Shown here piece by piece: positions 25,595 through 33,733 of a DNA stretch of 64,000 nt. Made by a program: the position numbers and the translations under genes. The DNA is from Bacteroidales bacterium. Its GTDB lineage: Bacteria > Bacteroidota > Bacteroidia > Bacteroidales > Marinilabiliaceae. The stretch is from assembly GCA_900766825.1 (NCBI GenBank), contig CAAFWU010000047.1:12153-76152 (forward strand), written 5' to 3'. The notes under the pieces were generated by a model, which saw nothing but the letters and a program-made list of their open reading frames with translations, was not told where the DNA came from and searched no databases. Each line of letters opens with the position of its first letter. Position 1 is the stretch's first letter.

Positions 25595-27187
25595 ATGGAA
25601 ACAAACAAGATAGAAGTTGATAATGCAAAAATCGGCAAAGATGTAATTGAATCTCTAACTCTCGGTATGTATGAAGACTGCCGTTTTATATACCGAGAGT
25701 ACATTCAAAACGCAGCCGATCAGGTCGACAAGGCAATTGAAAATGGTCTTCTTAAGTCGGGAGAGGAAGAAATTCACGTATTTATAGCCCCAGACATAAA
25801 AACTATAACGATTGAAGATAACGCAACTGGAATTCAAGAAGATAAGGTGAAACCAATTCTTCGAAACATTGCGCATTCTACAAAGAAAAGAGGAATTGAT
25901 AAAGGCTTCCGTGGAATAGGTAGATTAGGAGGATTAGGCTACTGTAAAAAACTTACTTTTGTTACTTCGTATTTTGGAGAAGAAACAAAGTCCACAATGA
26001 CATGGGATGCGGAACTACTAAAGGAGATTATCAATGACAGAGATAATGAAGCTGAGGCAAAAGATGTTTTAGTACAAGTAACTAACGTCAAAACAGAAAA
26101 AGAAGAGAAGGACAAACACTATTTCCATGTAATCATGGAAGATGTAACTTTGGATGATTTACTCGACATAAAAAGTGTTCGAGATTACCTATCTATGGTA
26201 GCTCCTGTTGATATAGATTCAAAATTCATATATCGCAGCCAAATCAACACATACGTAAAGAAACTTGGCTTAACTGTTGATACATACAACATATTTATCA
26301 ACGGAGAACAGATTTATAAACCCTATTCAAGCCAAATATACGAAGAATGCAATAGTGGAAAGAAAAAGGTTGATGACATCATAGATGTAAATTTTATATC
26401 TGGCAGAGACGAGCATAATGAAATTGCCTATTGGGGGTGGTATAGCATTTCTCAACTTAAGGGGCAAATGAAACCTATTAACTTGGCTAGAGGTATTCGA
26501 CTTAGGAAAGAGAACATACAAATTGGTGATGAAGAAATTTGTAAAAAGTTTTTCTCCAAAACAGAAGATCAACGATTCTCTTTCTACTACTTTGGAGAGG
26601 TTCATGCAATCAGCAAAGACCTTATTCCTAACTCTCGCCGAGATTACTTCAGCGAAAATCGTGCTTGCTCTGATTTTGAACGTCAGATAAAAAAGGATTT
26701 TCTAAACTTAAAAGAGCTATGTTACTCTGCCCAAAAAATCCGCTCAAGTGCTAATATAATAGCTAGAGAAGAGGAGCTATGCAAAGAAATTAAAACTAAA
26801 GAGAAAGTTGGCTACACTAGCCAAGAAGAGCGTGATAATTTAAAGCGTAAATATGATGACCTACAGAAAAAGAAGGAGCAAGCACAACATCAACTCGATA
26901 AAGAAAAAGTAAAATTAGAGCGCAGTGGATCGCCCCTATTAAATGTTATTGATAAAATAAAGCCTGAAGGGCGTAATGACGAAAATCTACATAGAGAATC
27001 AACAAATAATACAACAACTCAACAGCCTAAAATAAAATACAGAACTGACAACTCTATCTATTCTCGTTTCTCTAAACAAGAGAGGAAATTGATTGGAAAA
27101 ATCTATGCTTCAATCAGTGACACCATTGCTGACGAGCGACAAAGAGAAGCACTGATTTCTAAGATAGAACAAGATATAACAAAATGA
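25595..27187 (+). CDS. GHKL (HSP90/MutL/MORC-type) ATPase with coiled-coil tail
   Basis: A 530-residue protein whose first 130 residues are a GHKL ATP-binding fold: N box REYIQNAADQVD (Glu35, Asn39, Asp42), G1 box IEDNATGI (73-80), and lid/G2 GFRGIGRLGGLGYC (104-117). The middle (about 190-390) would be the transducer domain; residues about 395-445 are a highly charged coiled coil (KRKYDDLQKKKEQAQHQLDK). Such proteins dimerise as ATP-gated clamps, for example MORC, MutL and paralogs in anti-phage loci. It starts 2 bp after the HerA-like stop and overlaps the next gene by 4 bp (ATGA), so it belongs to the same transcript. Function inside the system is inferred only. Confidence 0.85.
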   Translation: METNKIEVDNAKIGKDVIESLTLGMYEDCRFIYREYIQNAADQVDKAIENGLLKSGEEEIHVFIAPDIKTITIEDNATGIQEDKVKPILRNIAHSTKKRGIDKGFRGIGRLGGLGYCKKLTFVTSYFGEETKSTMTWDAELLKEIINDRDNEAEAKDVLVQVTNVKTEKEEKDKHYFHVIMEDVTLDDLLDIKSVRDYLSMVAPVDIDSKFIYRSQINTYVKKLGLTVDTYNIFINGEQIYKPYSSQIYEECNSGKKKVDDIIDVNFISGRDEHNEIAYWGWYSISQLKGQMKPINLARGIRLRKENIQIGDEEICKKFFSKTEDQRFSFYYFGEVHAISKDLIPNSRRDYFSENRACSDFERQIKKDFLNLKELCYSAQKIRSSANIIAREEELCKEIKTKEKVGYTSQEERDNLKRKYDDLQKKKEQAQHQLDKEKVKLERSGSPLLNVIDKIKPEGRNDENLHRESTNNTTTQQPKIKYRTDNSIYSRFSKQERKLIGKIYASISDTIADERQREALISKIEQDITK

Positions 27188-29115
27188 GCCGCAACGTTTT
27201 ACTCTTAGAACCCAACTACAAAAATAAATTTCCACCAATTGGACTAATGAAACTCGCCACGTATTTTAAAATGCGTGGCGATAATGTCGTTTTTTATAAA
27301 GGGGACTTGAATGATTTCTTAGTTAACGACATTACTAATGATTGTATTTTGAAGCTTAACCAATTAGATGATAAGATTAATTGGAGACTCCGTGCTGATA
27401 TAATTGCAAATTATATCAAGCATAGAAAAAAAAGTGACCTTGATAGAATTGGATTAGATGAATCTGAGTATTCTATACTTCTCTATCCATGGCTCGAATA
27501 TTATAAAAACTACTATTATAGGAAGGAGTATGTGCAGCATCCCAAATGGGATTGGGTAGGCGTAACCACCTTATTTACATTTTATTGGAAAATCACGATA
27601 GAAACCATTGAGTTTGCAAAACTCATGGTAAAAGACAAGAAGAACCTTATGGTAGGGGGAGTGCTAGCTTCTATTCAACCAAAAGAAATAGAAGAAGCTA
27701 CAGGCATCAAGCCTCACCAAGGGACATTACATACTCCTTATAAAGACATTGACAAAGATAATCCCTACATCATAGACGAATTACCTTTGGATTATTCTAT
27801 ACTTGACGAAATTGACTACGTTTACCCTGACGGTGGAGCATTTTATAGCTACTCCACTCGCGGATGCATTCGTAGATGTCCATTTTGTGCGGTCCCAATA
27901 CTTGAACCACAATATCAAGAGTATATACCATTAAGAGAAAGAATAGAACGGACAAGGAGACTTTACGGAGATCAACAAAACCTTCTTTTAATGGACAACA
28001 ACGTACTTGCATCCAAACAGTTAGCAACAATCATCGACGACATTAGAGCTTGTGGTTTCGTGCCTGGTGCAAGATATTTCGAGCCTAATCATTACAACAT
28101 TGCCATTCGCAATCTCCGTCTTGGTCTAAATGACCGTGCATACATCAAAAAGAGTTGGAGGCTACTTAGAGAACTCAACAACACTAAAAGCCTTAACGTG
28201 GAAGACCGTACACGTATCTACCGAATTAGGGAAGACAACGGCTTACTTCACGCTAATACTTGTACAAAAGAAGCTTTAATAAAGACCTATAAAGACTTTG
28301 CTGCTTTCTTCGACAAGAAATATGCAAATCAAAGGGGGCGTTTGCGCTACATAGATTTCAATCAAGGGGTAGATGGTCGTCTATTTACAGAAGAAATTGT
28401 AAATCTTCTAAATAAAATACCTGTTCGACCTCTACGAATTGCATTTGACGATATAAAGACAGAGGCTGCATATACAAAAGCTCTAACAATGAGCGCAAAA
28501 TCTGGTCTTAAAGATTTCTCTAACTATCTACTATATAACTACAAAGACAAGCCCGAAGATTTGTATCATCGCATGAGGATAAATGTAGATTTATGCGAAA
28601 TACTGGATGTTAGCATCTTTTCTTTCCCTATGAAGTATCACCCTATTCGTGGAGAGCATAGCCATGACCGTGACTTCATTGGCGAGCATTGGAACAGAAA
28701 GTATATCAGAGCAGTTCAGGCAATACTTAATGCCACGAAAGGTAAAATTGGTCGAGGGATCTCGTTTTTTGAAAAGGCTTTCGGCAAAAACGTGGATGAG
28801 TATATGGAGTTATTGATTATGCCCGAAACGTTTATTCTATTCAGATTTTTCTTTGAGCACATTGGATATACACAAAAGTGGCGTGAGGACATGAATAAAT
28901 TAACCGATAAAGAGAAACAAGAACTATATCCAATTATCTTCAAGAACGATTTTAATCACATTGAAGAACTCACCGATAACGAAAAGTTCCGCAATATACT
29001 AAATTACTATAAGAACTATCGAGGAGATATTGCAGATAAAAATTCAGATTTGTACAAACTAAAACAAGAATTCGATAAGACTCATAGCTATAAAAATATG
29101 AATCCTATCGAATAA
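27184..29115 (+). CDS. Radical SAM protein with an N-terminal B12-binding-like domain
   Basis: A 643-residue protein, the last gene of the operon. Residues 4-60 resemble the start of a B12-binding-type Rossmann domain (VLLLEPNYKNKFPPIGLMKL), without the cobalamin His motif DxHxxG. The 4Fe-4S cluster site is STRGCIRRCPFCAVPIL with Cys228, Cys232 and Cys235 (CxxxCxxC). A radical SAM barrel follows (LLLMDNNVLAS, RYIDFNQGVDGRLFTEE). The C-terminal 150 residues are helical and unrecognised. The substrate is unknown: candidates are a nucleotide, a modified base or a protein partner. A radical SAM enzyme linked by a 4-bp overlap to a GHKL ATPase behind a HerA-NurA pair is not a combination I know as a named system. 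Confidence 0.85.
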   Translation: MSRNVLLLEPNYKNKFPPIGLMKLATYFKMRGDNVVFYKGDLNDFLVNDITNDCILKLNQLDDKINWRLRADIIANYIKHRKKSDLDRIGLDESEYSILLYPWLEYYKNYYYRKEYVQHPKWDWVGVTTLFTFYWKITIETIEFAKLMVKDKKNLMVGGVLASIQPKEIEEATGIKPHQGTLHTPYKDIDKDNPYIIDELPLDYSILDEIDYVYPDGGAFYSYSTRGCIRRCPFCAVPILEPQYQEYIPLRERIERTRRLYGDQQNLLLMDNNVLASKQLATIIDDIRACGFVPGARYFEPNHYNIAIRNLRLGLNDRAYIKKSWRLLRELNNTKSLNVEDRTRIYRIREDNGLLHANTCTKEALIKTYKDFAAFFDKKYANQRGRLRYIDFNQGVDGRLFTEEIVNLLNKIPVRPLRIAFDDIKTEAAYTKALTMSAKSGLKDFSNYLLYNYKDKPEDLYHRMRINVDLCEILDVSIFSFPMKYHPIRGEHSHDRDFIGEHWNRKYIRAVQAILNATKGKIGRGISFFEKAFGKNVDEYMELLIMPETFILFRFFFEHIGYTQKWREDMNKLTDKEKQELYPIIFKNDFNHIEELTDNEKFRNILNYYKNYRGDIADKNSDLYKLKQEFDKTHSYKNMNPIE

Positions 29116-29176
29116 AAAAGCCCAATATTCCATAGCACATTATTTTTCCCCCCAGCCCAAAACAAACCACTGGTTC

Positions 29177-29205
29177 GAGGGGGATTTTTCTTTTTTATCC
29201 CCCTC
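29177..29205. terminator. G/C-rich hairpin with T-rich loop after the four-gene operon
   Basis: GAGGGGGAT (29177-29185) pairs with 29197-29205 over a T-rich loop, 60 bp after the operon stop codon. Poly-C and poly-G runs around it are unusual. It probably weakens or ends the operon transcript. Confidence 0.4.
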
Positions 29206-29275
29206 CCCCACATTGGCACCCAATTTGCAACCTCCCCCCTTAAAAGAAACATCCACCCCAAACACACAAACAAAA

Positions 29276-29644
29276 ATGAAACAAATATTAGCAACAACAG
29301 CCCTACTGCTAACCATAGCAGCCACCCCCATCCAAGCCCAGCACCCCCAAGAGACCCACCCCACCAATGCCAGTAGCCACCATCATCATCGCCACGAATA
29401 CCCCCGATATTACGTAGGTCAGATATATGTCTACTTCGAGGGAGAAAAGATAGAAGGAGCATCAGCCAGCACCTTCACCATCTTGCCAGACGGCTACGCC
29501 AAGGATGCATGGCACGTATATTTCGAAGGCTCTAAGATGAGCAACGTCTTCAGCAACTCGTTCCGTGTTTTGGACAACGGCTACGCTCGCGACGATTGGA
29601 GTCTCTTTCTGGACGGACGCAAGGTGAAAGGTGCAAGACCATAA
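29276..29644 (+). CDS. Small secreted protein with two DKNYY-like repeats
   Basis: A 122-residue exported protein. The ATG at 29276 starts a clean signal peptide (MKQILATTALLLTIAATPIQ); an upstream in-frame ATG would place a Pro-rich stretch in front of it. After a His-rich linker (SSHHHHRHEYP), two copies of a 37-residue beta unit follow. Each has the pattern V-Y/F-F-E-G-x-K-x-x-x-A/V-x-x-x-x-F-x-x-L-x-x-G-Y-A-x-D-x-W and the tail VYFEGSKM or LFLDGRKVKGA. This resembles the DKNYY repeat of bacterial surface proteins. Role unknown. The His cluster might bind metal. Confidence 0.7.
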   Translation: MKQILATTALLLTIAATPIQAQHPQETHPTNASSHHHHRHEYPRYYVGQIYVYFEGEKIEGASASTFTILPDGYAKDAWHVYFEGSKMSNVFSNSFRVLDNGYARDDWSLFLDGRKVKGARP

Positions 29645-29679
29645 CCAATCATACCAATAGGGAAATAGAGAATAAAGGA

Positions 29680-29735
29680 CACTCCCCGTCTCTCTGACCT
29701 CCACAAAATTGTGAGGGCGTGAGGGACGGGGAGTG
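29680..29735. terminator. Bidirectional stem-loop between the small secreted gene and the RM operon
   Basis: CACTCCCCGTC (29680-29690) pairs with 29725-29735 and is followed by GGTTTG on the plus strand. It separates convergent transcripts. Confidence 0.55.
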
Positions 29736-29769
29736 GTTTGTTTATTGAAGGGATGACTGTGTGTAAGTC

Positions 29770-30648
29770 TCAGAGCCAAGGGACAGAATAGGGTTCCTGA
29801 GGTTCGCTAACTAAGGAGAGAGGGTCGGGAGGAAGGATGTGGTTGGCTCGGATGAGACGATTGATGTAGTCTTGACGGATGGAGGGGTTATCGAGTTCCT
29901 CACGGCGGGCTTTGCTCATCTGCAGAAATTCATCTTGAAGTTCGAGACCGAGGTATCGACGACCAAGCAGATTGGCAGCTATGCCCGTTGTGGAGCTTCC
30001 GCTGAAGGGGTCCAAAATCCAAGCTTCGGGCTGTGTGCTGGCTTGGATGAGGCGCATCAGCACCCCGAGGGGTTTTTGAGTGGGGTGCTTGCCACAACTC
30101 TTCTCCCACTTGCCAATGGCGGGCAATTGCCACACGTCCGTCATCTGCTTATTGCCATTGAGCTCCTTCATCAGAGCATAGTTATAAAGGTGTGGAACCT
30201 TGGCCCACTTGCGAGCCCAAATGATGAACTCTGTGCTGTAGGTAAAGTAGCGGCACGAAATATTTGGTGGGGGATTGGTTTTGGCCCACGTTATGACGTT
30301 GAGAATCTTAAACCCAAGTTTGAGGAGTTGATGCTGAACGCTGAATATGTTGTGGTGTGTGCCTGAAATCCAAATGGTTGCATTATCTTTCATATGCTCG
30401 CGACACGCCGTAAGCCAACGAAGGTTGAAAGCATCCATCTCTTCCGTTGTCATAGGTTTATCCCACTCTCCTTTGTCTACGCACACAATCTGACCACTTT
30501 GGTAGCTTATGCCGCCGCCCGAGAGAAAATAAGGGGGATCGGCAAATACCATGTCGAAGCCAAATTTGAACTTTGACAAGGTATCGACACAATCGCCCTG
30601 AATGAGGGTGAAATCGTTGTTGGGAGACTTATAGAAGGAGGATAGCAT
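29770..30648 (-). CDS. DNA methyltransferase of the DpnII-type system (DpnA-like)
   Basis: Adenine-N6 methyltransferase of 292 residues with permuted (beta-class) motif order. The catalytic motif IV VFADPPYFLSGGG lies near the N terminus (about 34-46) and the SAM-binding motif I ILDPFSGSSTTGIAA near the C terminus (about 216-230). The two genes immediately upstream in the same operon encode a DpnII/MboI-like endonuclease and a Dam-type methylase, so this is the second methylase of a GATC system. In pneumococcus the equivalent, DpnA, also methylates single-stranded GATC and protects incoming DNA; that role here is an inference. The gap to the endonuclease gene is 3 bp. Confidence 0.88.
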   Translation of the reverse strand: MLSSFYKSPNNDFTLIQGDCVDTLSKFKFGFDMVFADPPYFLSGGGISYQSGQIVCVDKGEWDKPMTTEEMDAFNLRWLTACREHMKDNATIWISGTHHNIFSVQHQLLKLGFKILNVITWAKTNPPPNISCRYFTYSTEFIIWARKWAKVPHLYNYALMKELNGNKQMTDVWQLPAIGKWEKSCGKHPTQKPLGVLMRLIQASTQPEAWILDPFSGSSTTGIAANLLGRRYLGLELQDEFLQMSKARREELDNPSIRQDYINRLIRANHILPPDPLSLVSEPQEPYSVPWL

Positions 30649-30651
30649 ACC

Positions 30652-31479
30652 TTAGCTTTCTGATTTTATAATATCTATAAACTCCTGGACGTCAGTAAGA
30701 TTATACACCTTGGGAATTATAGAGTAAGCCTCTTGGATTTTATTTTTGGCCTTGTGCCAGCCTATGCCGTCGGTAATCCAAACGAACTCGAAACCAGATA
30801 CGGAGTTAATTTTGGGTCCGATATCGGAATAGGCTCGGGCCACCTCGTTGGGTTTGCTACCGCCATCGCTGTAAAAATTAACCTCTATGAGGTAGGTTTT
30901 TGCAGGGGTTGCAATAACAAAATCGAAACGCTTATCATCGGTGCCTAAAACTTGTCGGATTGCAGGCCACTGACGGGAATAGACTTCGATATTGAATGCT
31001 ATGTTGTTGCGAGAGAATAAGTTTGCCACGGCAGCCTCCATAAGATGACCACTACGGTTCTTGCGAGCGTTGGTGTCGAGGCCAATCTCTATGCCAAAGA
31101 CATAGTCCACGAGGTTGTGAATTTTGTTGCTCATAAAGAGCTTCATCAGTCCCGTAAGCTCAAGGAACTCCATTATGCCATCAACCGACTCGTAGTAGGA
31201 TGCGAGGTTAACGGTGCGACCGTTGCCATCCAACACCTTTTTCTGACTGCCATCGCGAACGGCAATCAGGATGCCCAAAACTTGAAAAGCTGATTTATTA
31301 ATTTCCCAAATCTCCTCTACAGCTTCCCTCATATTTTCTGAGCCGAGGAGGTTGTTGAGCATTAGGAGCTTCACCTTTACCTTGGAGACGTTCTGCTCAG
31401 CCTTATCGAAGTCACAGAAGAAGCCGAGGGTTTGATTCGTCTCCATAAGTTGATCCATAAATCTGTCGAAATCTTTCAT
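30652..31479 (-). CDS. DpnII/MboI-family type II restriction endonuclease (GATC)
   Basis: A 275-residue endonuclease expected to cut unmethylated GATC. The catalytic PD-(D/E)XK variant is visible in KRFDFVIATPAKTYLIEVNF followed by YSDGGSK (about 186-212), the hallmark stretch of DpnII, MboI and relatives (Asp, then Glu-Val-Asn in place of Glu-x-Lys). The N-terminal 150 residues are helical, as in that family, and length is close to DpnII (about 290). It lies between two methylase genes, with 7 and 3 bp gaps. The three genes together make a complete DpnII-type restriction-modification operon. Confidence 0.88.
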   Translation of the reverse strand: MKDFDRFMDQLMETNQTLGFFCDFDKAEQNVSKVKVKLLMLNNLLGSENMREAVEEIWEINKSAFQVLGILIAVRDGSQKKVLDGNGRTVNLASYYESVDGIMEFLELTGLMKLFMSNKIHNLVDYVFGIEIGLDTNARKNRSGHLMEAAVANLFSRNNIAFNIEVYSRQWPAIRQVLGTDDKRFDFVIATPAKTYLIEVNFYSDGGSKPNEVARAYSDIGPKINSVSGFEFVWITDGIGWHKAKNKIQEAYSIIPKVYNLTDVQEFIDIIKSES

Positions 31480-31486
31480 AGGGCTA

Positions 31487-32461
31487 TTAATTTACAGCGT
31501 TATAAAGATTGGGCTCGGTAGGCTGTGCAAATAATCCACCCAGCGTATTGCAACTTGCAAATGCTCGAGTTCGCTCATAATTATGCACCAAAATCTCTGT
31601 TAACTTGCCACGTTTGGTGGGGTCAGAATTAATGCTGCGAGAGGCAAAGACTCTTTCTATTTGGTAGGCTCCATAGAGATCATCGAAGAATGTATCCTCG
31701 GCATTTTTGCCGCTGCAATCTGAGTTGCTGAGCATAAATGCGAAATCGGCATTATGAATCTTGTCACAGAACATCTTTAGGCGAATCTGCGCACTGTCAT
31801 TAAAATCCTCTTTTGCGTAGTCGTTGAAACTGGATGTGTTGCTTAACGGACGATATGGTGGGTCGAAATAGAAAAATGTATTGCCATGGGCATATTCAAA
31901 TGTATGTTCAAAATCCCCAGTCAAGATCTCGACCTTTTGGAGCACTTCGCTATCCTGACGAATAGTTTCGGCATCACAAATTGTAGGGTTGGCATACTTT
32001 CCAAAGGGCACATTGAAGAGCCCCCTCTTGTTTACGCGATAGAGTCCGTTGAAACACGTGCGATTGAGGAAAAAGAATAGGGTGGTATTCTCCACAGACT
32101 CCAGATTCTTTTGATTGTATCGGTCGCGAGCGTTTAGAAAAAAGTCCTTTTTAGCCTCCTCTGTTGGCAGGTTGCGGTAGTCATTCTCAATTGCTTGCAG
32201 CGATGCAATGAGTTGCTCGGGGGTATCCCTCACTGTTTTATAGCACGTGGTGAGATCATTGTTAATGTCATTTATTACAGCATGGCTTATGTTTGGATAG
32301 TGCTGGAGCATGTAGAAGAGCATGGCCCCTCCGCCCACAAAAGGTTCTATGTATGTCACATTATCCCATAGTGCAAAATCCTCTGGAAGCAGAGCATCCA
32401 GTTGGTCGATGAGTTGACTTTTACCGCCAACCCACTTTATGAATGGTTTCGCTTTGGCCAT
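31487..32461 (-). CDS. dam: Dam-type DNA adenine methyltransferase (DpnM-like)
   Basis: Adenine-N6 methyltransferase of 324 residues, alpha-class order: SAM-binding FIKWVGGKSQLIDQL (about 7-21) and YIEPFVGGGAMLFYML, then catalytic motif IV FYFDPPYRPLS (about 196-206). This is the GATC-methylating D12-class family (Dam, DpnM). It is the first gene of the minus-strand operon with the endonuclease and second methylase and should protect host GATC sites. A weak promoter-like TATCTTTTG lies at 32518-32526. The intergenic distances (7 and 3 bp) indicate one transcript. Confidence 0.92.
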   Translation of the reverse strand: MAKAKPFIKWVGGKSQLIDQLDALLPEDFALWDNVTYIEPFVGGGAMLFYMLQHYPNISHAVINDINNDLTTCYKTVRDTPEQLIASLQAIENDYRNLPTEEAKKDFFLNARDRYNQKNLESVENTTLFFFLNRTCFNGLYRVNKRGLFNVPFGKYANPTICDAETIRQDSEVLQKVEILTGDFEHTFEYAHGNTFFYFDPPYRPLSNTSSFNDYAKEDFNDSAQIRLKMFCDKIHNADFAFMLSNSDCSGKNAEDTFFDDLYGAYQIERVFASRSINSDPTKRGKLTEILVHNYERTRAFASCNTLGGLFAQPTEPNLYNAVN

Positions 32462-32597
32462 GACGAATGTTGTTGTTTGTGCAAGAAATTTGAGGTCTCA
32501 CCGCACCTTTCTTACTGCAAAAGATAGCAAAGTTTCTTGTAATGTTGAGCCCAATACGGATATTTAAGTCTTAAATATCGAGTAACAGAACCACAAC

Positions 32598-32633
32598 AAA
32601 AAAACCAGTTGCCTCCGATGAGACAACTGGTTT
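32598..32633 (-). terminator. Terminator of tRNA-Pro
   Basis: AAACCAGTTG (32602-32611) pairs with 32624-32633; on the minus strand the hairpin is followed by seven T residues. It lies 24 bp beyond the tRNA 3' end. Confidence 0.85.
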
Positions 32634-32656
32634 GCATTCCTTAGAAAACTGCTTTG

Positions 32657-32731
32657 TCGGGATGACTGGATTCGAACCAGCGACAACACGCCCCCCAGAC
32701 GTGTACTCTAACCGGGCTGAGCTACATCCCG
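32657..32731 (-). tRNA. tRNA-Pro (anticodon GGG)
   Basis: A 75-nt cloverleaf on the minus strand. The acceptor stem CGGGATG pairs with CATCCCG, discriminator A. D-arm: GTAGCTCAGCCCGGTTAGAGT. The anticodon stem CACGT/GCGTG has a loop CTGGGGG that puts GGG at positions 34-36. T-arm: GCTGGTTCGAATCCAGT. CCA is not encoded. Its 3' end faces the accessory region to the left. Confidence 0.95.
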
Positions 32732-32761
32732 AGGTCTCAACATCTGTTTTCTAAGACGATG

Positions 32762-32791
32762 CAAAGGTAATGGTTTTTGATTTGAATGCAA
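32762..32791 (-). promoter_or_regulatory. Promoter of tRNA-Pro
   Basis: Minus-strand TACCTTTG (-7 box, 32762-32769) with TTG at 32789-32791, separated by 19 bp: a full Bacteroidota -33/-7 promoter about 30 bp upstream of the tRNA 5' end. Confidence 0.7.
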
Positions 32792-32929
32792 GGGGTTTTG
32801 TGTAAAAAGTTTGCAGTGGGGGTAAAAAAGTTGTGGGTGGGTGAGAGGGTGCGATGAGGATTATGGGGGTTATATAATTGGAAATTAATTGCTTGTACTA
32901 CAAGTTGGAATTTCTGATGGAGAAATGCT

Positions 32930-32937
32930 TATATTTG
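32930..32937 (+). promoter_or_regulatory. -7 box (TATATTTG) for the GNAT gene
   Basis: Perfect TAnnTTTG element 23 bp before the ATG at 32961. Confidence 0.6.
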
Positions 32938-32960
32938 TTTTGACACTTAAATAATTTCTT

Positions 32961-33554
32961 ATGACTAAAACTAAAAGTGATTATATGGACAATTTTATGG
33001 ATGAAGATGGGGTTAAAGCTGTGGATGCGACTGAGGCAGCCCAAATGGAGGGTGGATTTTGGATTAGAAGAAGTGAGAGAGGAGATTTGGAGACGTTGCT
33101 GAAGCTGAGGGATGCTGCTCGGGAAATTATGCGGCAGAGCGGGAACATGAAGCAATGGCCCGAGAGGGTGCCAGCACGAGAACTTTTTGAACGGGATATT
33201 GCAAGGGGCGAGAGTTTTGTGTGCATGGGGACCGATGGGAGACCTTGCGCTACCTTTGCCATGATTGAGGGACCAGACCCTACGTACGCTCGAGTGGTGA
33301 GAGGGACGGGGTGGTCGGATGAGGAGACACCTTATATGGTGGTGCATAGATTGGCTTCAGATGGGTCGCACAAGGGGGTGCTGAAGGCTGTGCTGGGGTT
33401 TATAAGGGCTCGAAGTGGGCACATTCGCATTGATACTCATGAGGATAATGGGATTATGAGACATTTGCTGACAAGGGAGGGGTTCAACTGTGTGGGGACA
33501 ATATTTTTGGCAAATGGAGAGGAGAGGTTGGCTTATGAATGGATAAAGCGTTAA
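32961..33554 (+). CDS. GNAT-family N-acetyltransferase
   Basis: A 197-residue protein of the acetyl-CoA-dependent GNAT fold. After a 30-residue acidic extension it has the N-terminal GNAT strand and helix (FWIRRSERGDLETLLKLRDA), the beta4 region PYMVVHRLASDGSHKGVLKA (about 122-141) in place of the canonical Q/RxxGxG/A loop, then IRIDTHEDNGIMRHLLTREG and FNCVGTIFLANGEERLAYEW, typical of acetyltransferases acting on small molecules. The substrate is unknown. It is transcribed alone from the -7 box at 32930. Confidence 0.82.
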   Translation: MTKTKSDYMDNFMDEDGVKAVDATEAAQMEGGFWIRRSERGDLETLLKLRDAAREIMRQSGNMKQWPERVPARELFERDIARGESFVCMGTDGRPCATFAMIEGPDPTYARVVRGTGWSDEETPYMVVHRLASDGSHKGVLKAVLGFIRARSGHIRIDTHEDNGIMRHLLTREGFNCVGTIFLANGEERLAYEWIKR

Positions 33555-33733
33555 CACTTGTGTACATTAGGGCACAAACAGATGAGGCGACTTTGGGAGT
33601 GTGCAAAGGGGTATAAGAAAATGAGTGTCAACTTGTACTATTTTATCAATCTTGCGTACTATCGTTTCCCGAACAATTACAGTATTTAATTTTTATTTAA
33701 CTTCATTGCTGCAAATATAAACACTTAAAGCAA

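Noticed and set aside
22698..29115. Treating the cassette as BREX or as a canonical Dnd/Ssp system
   Set aside because: No PglZ, BrxL, BrxC, DndB/D/E or intact DndC-like protein is present; only a HerA-like ATPase type is shared.
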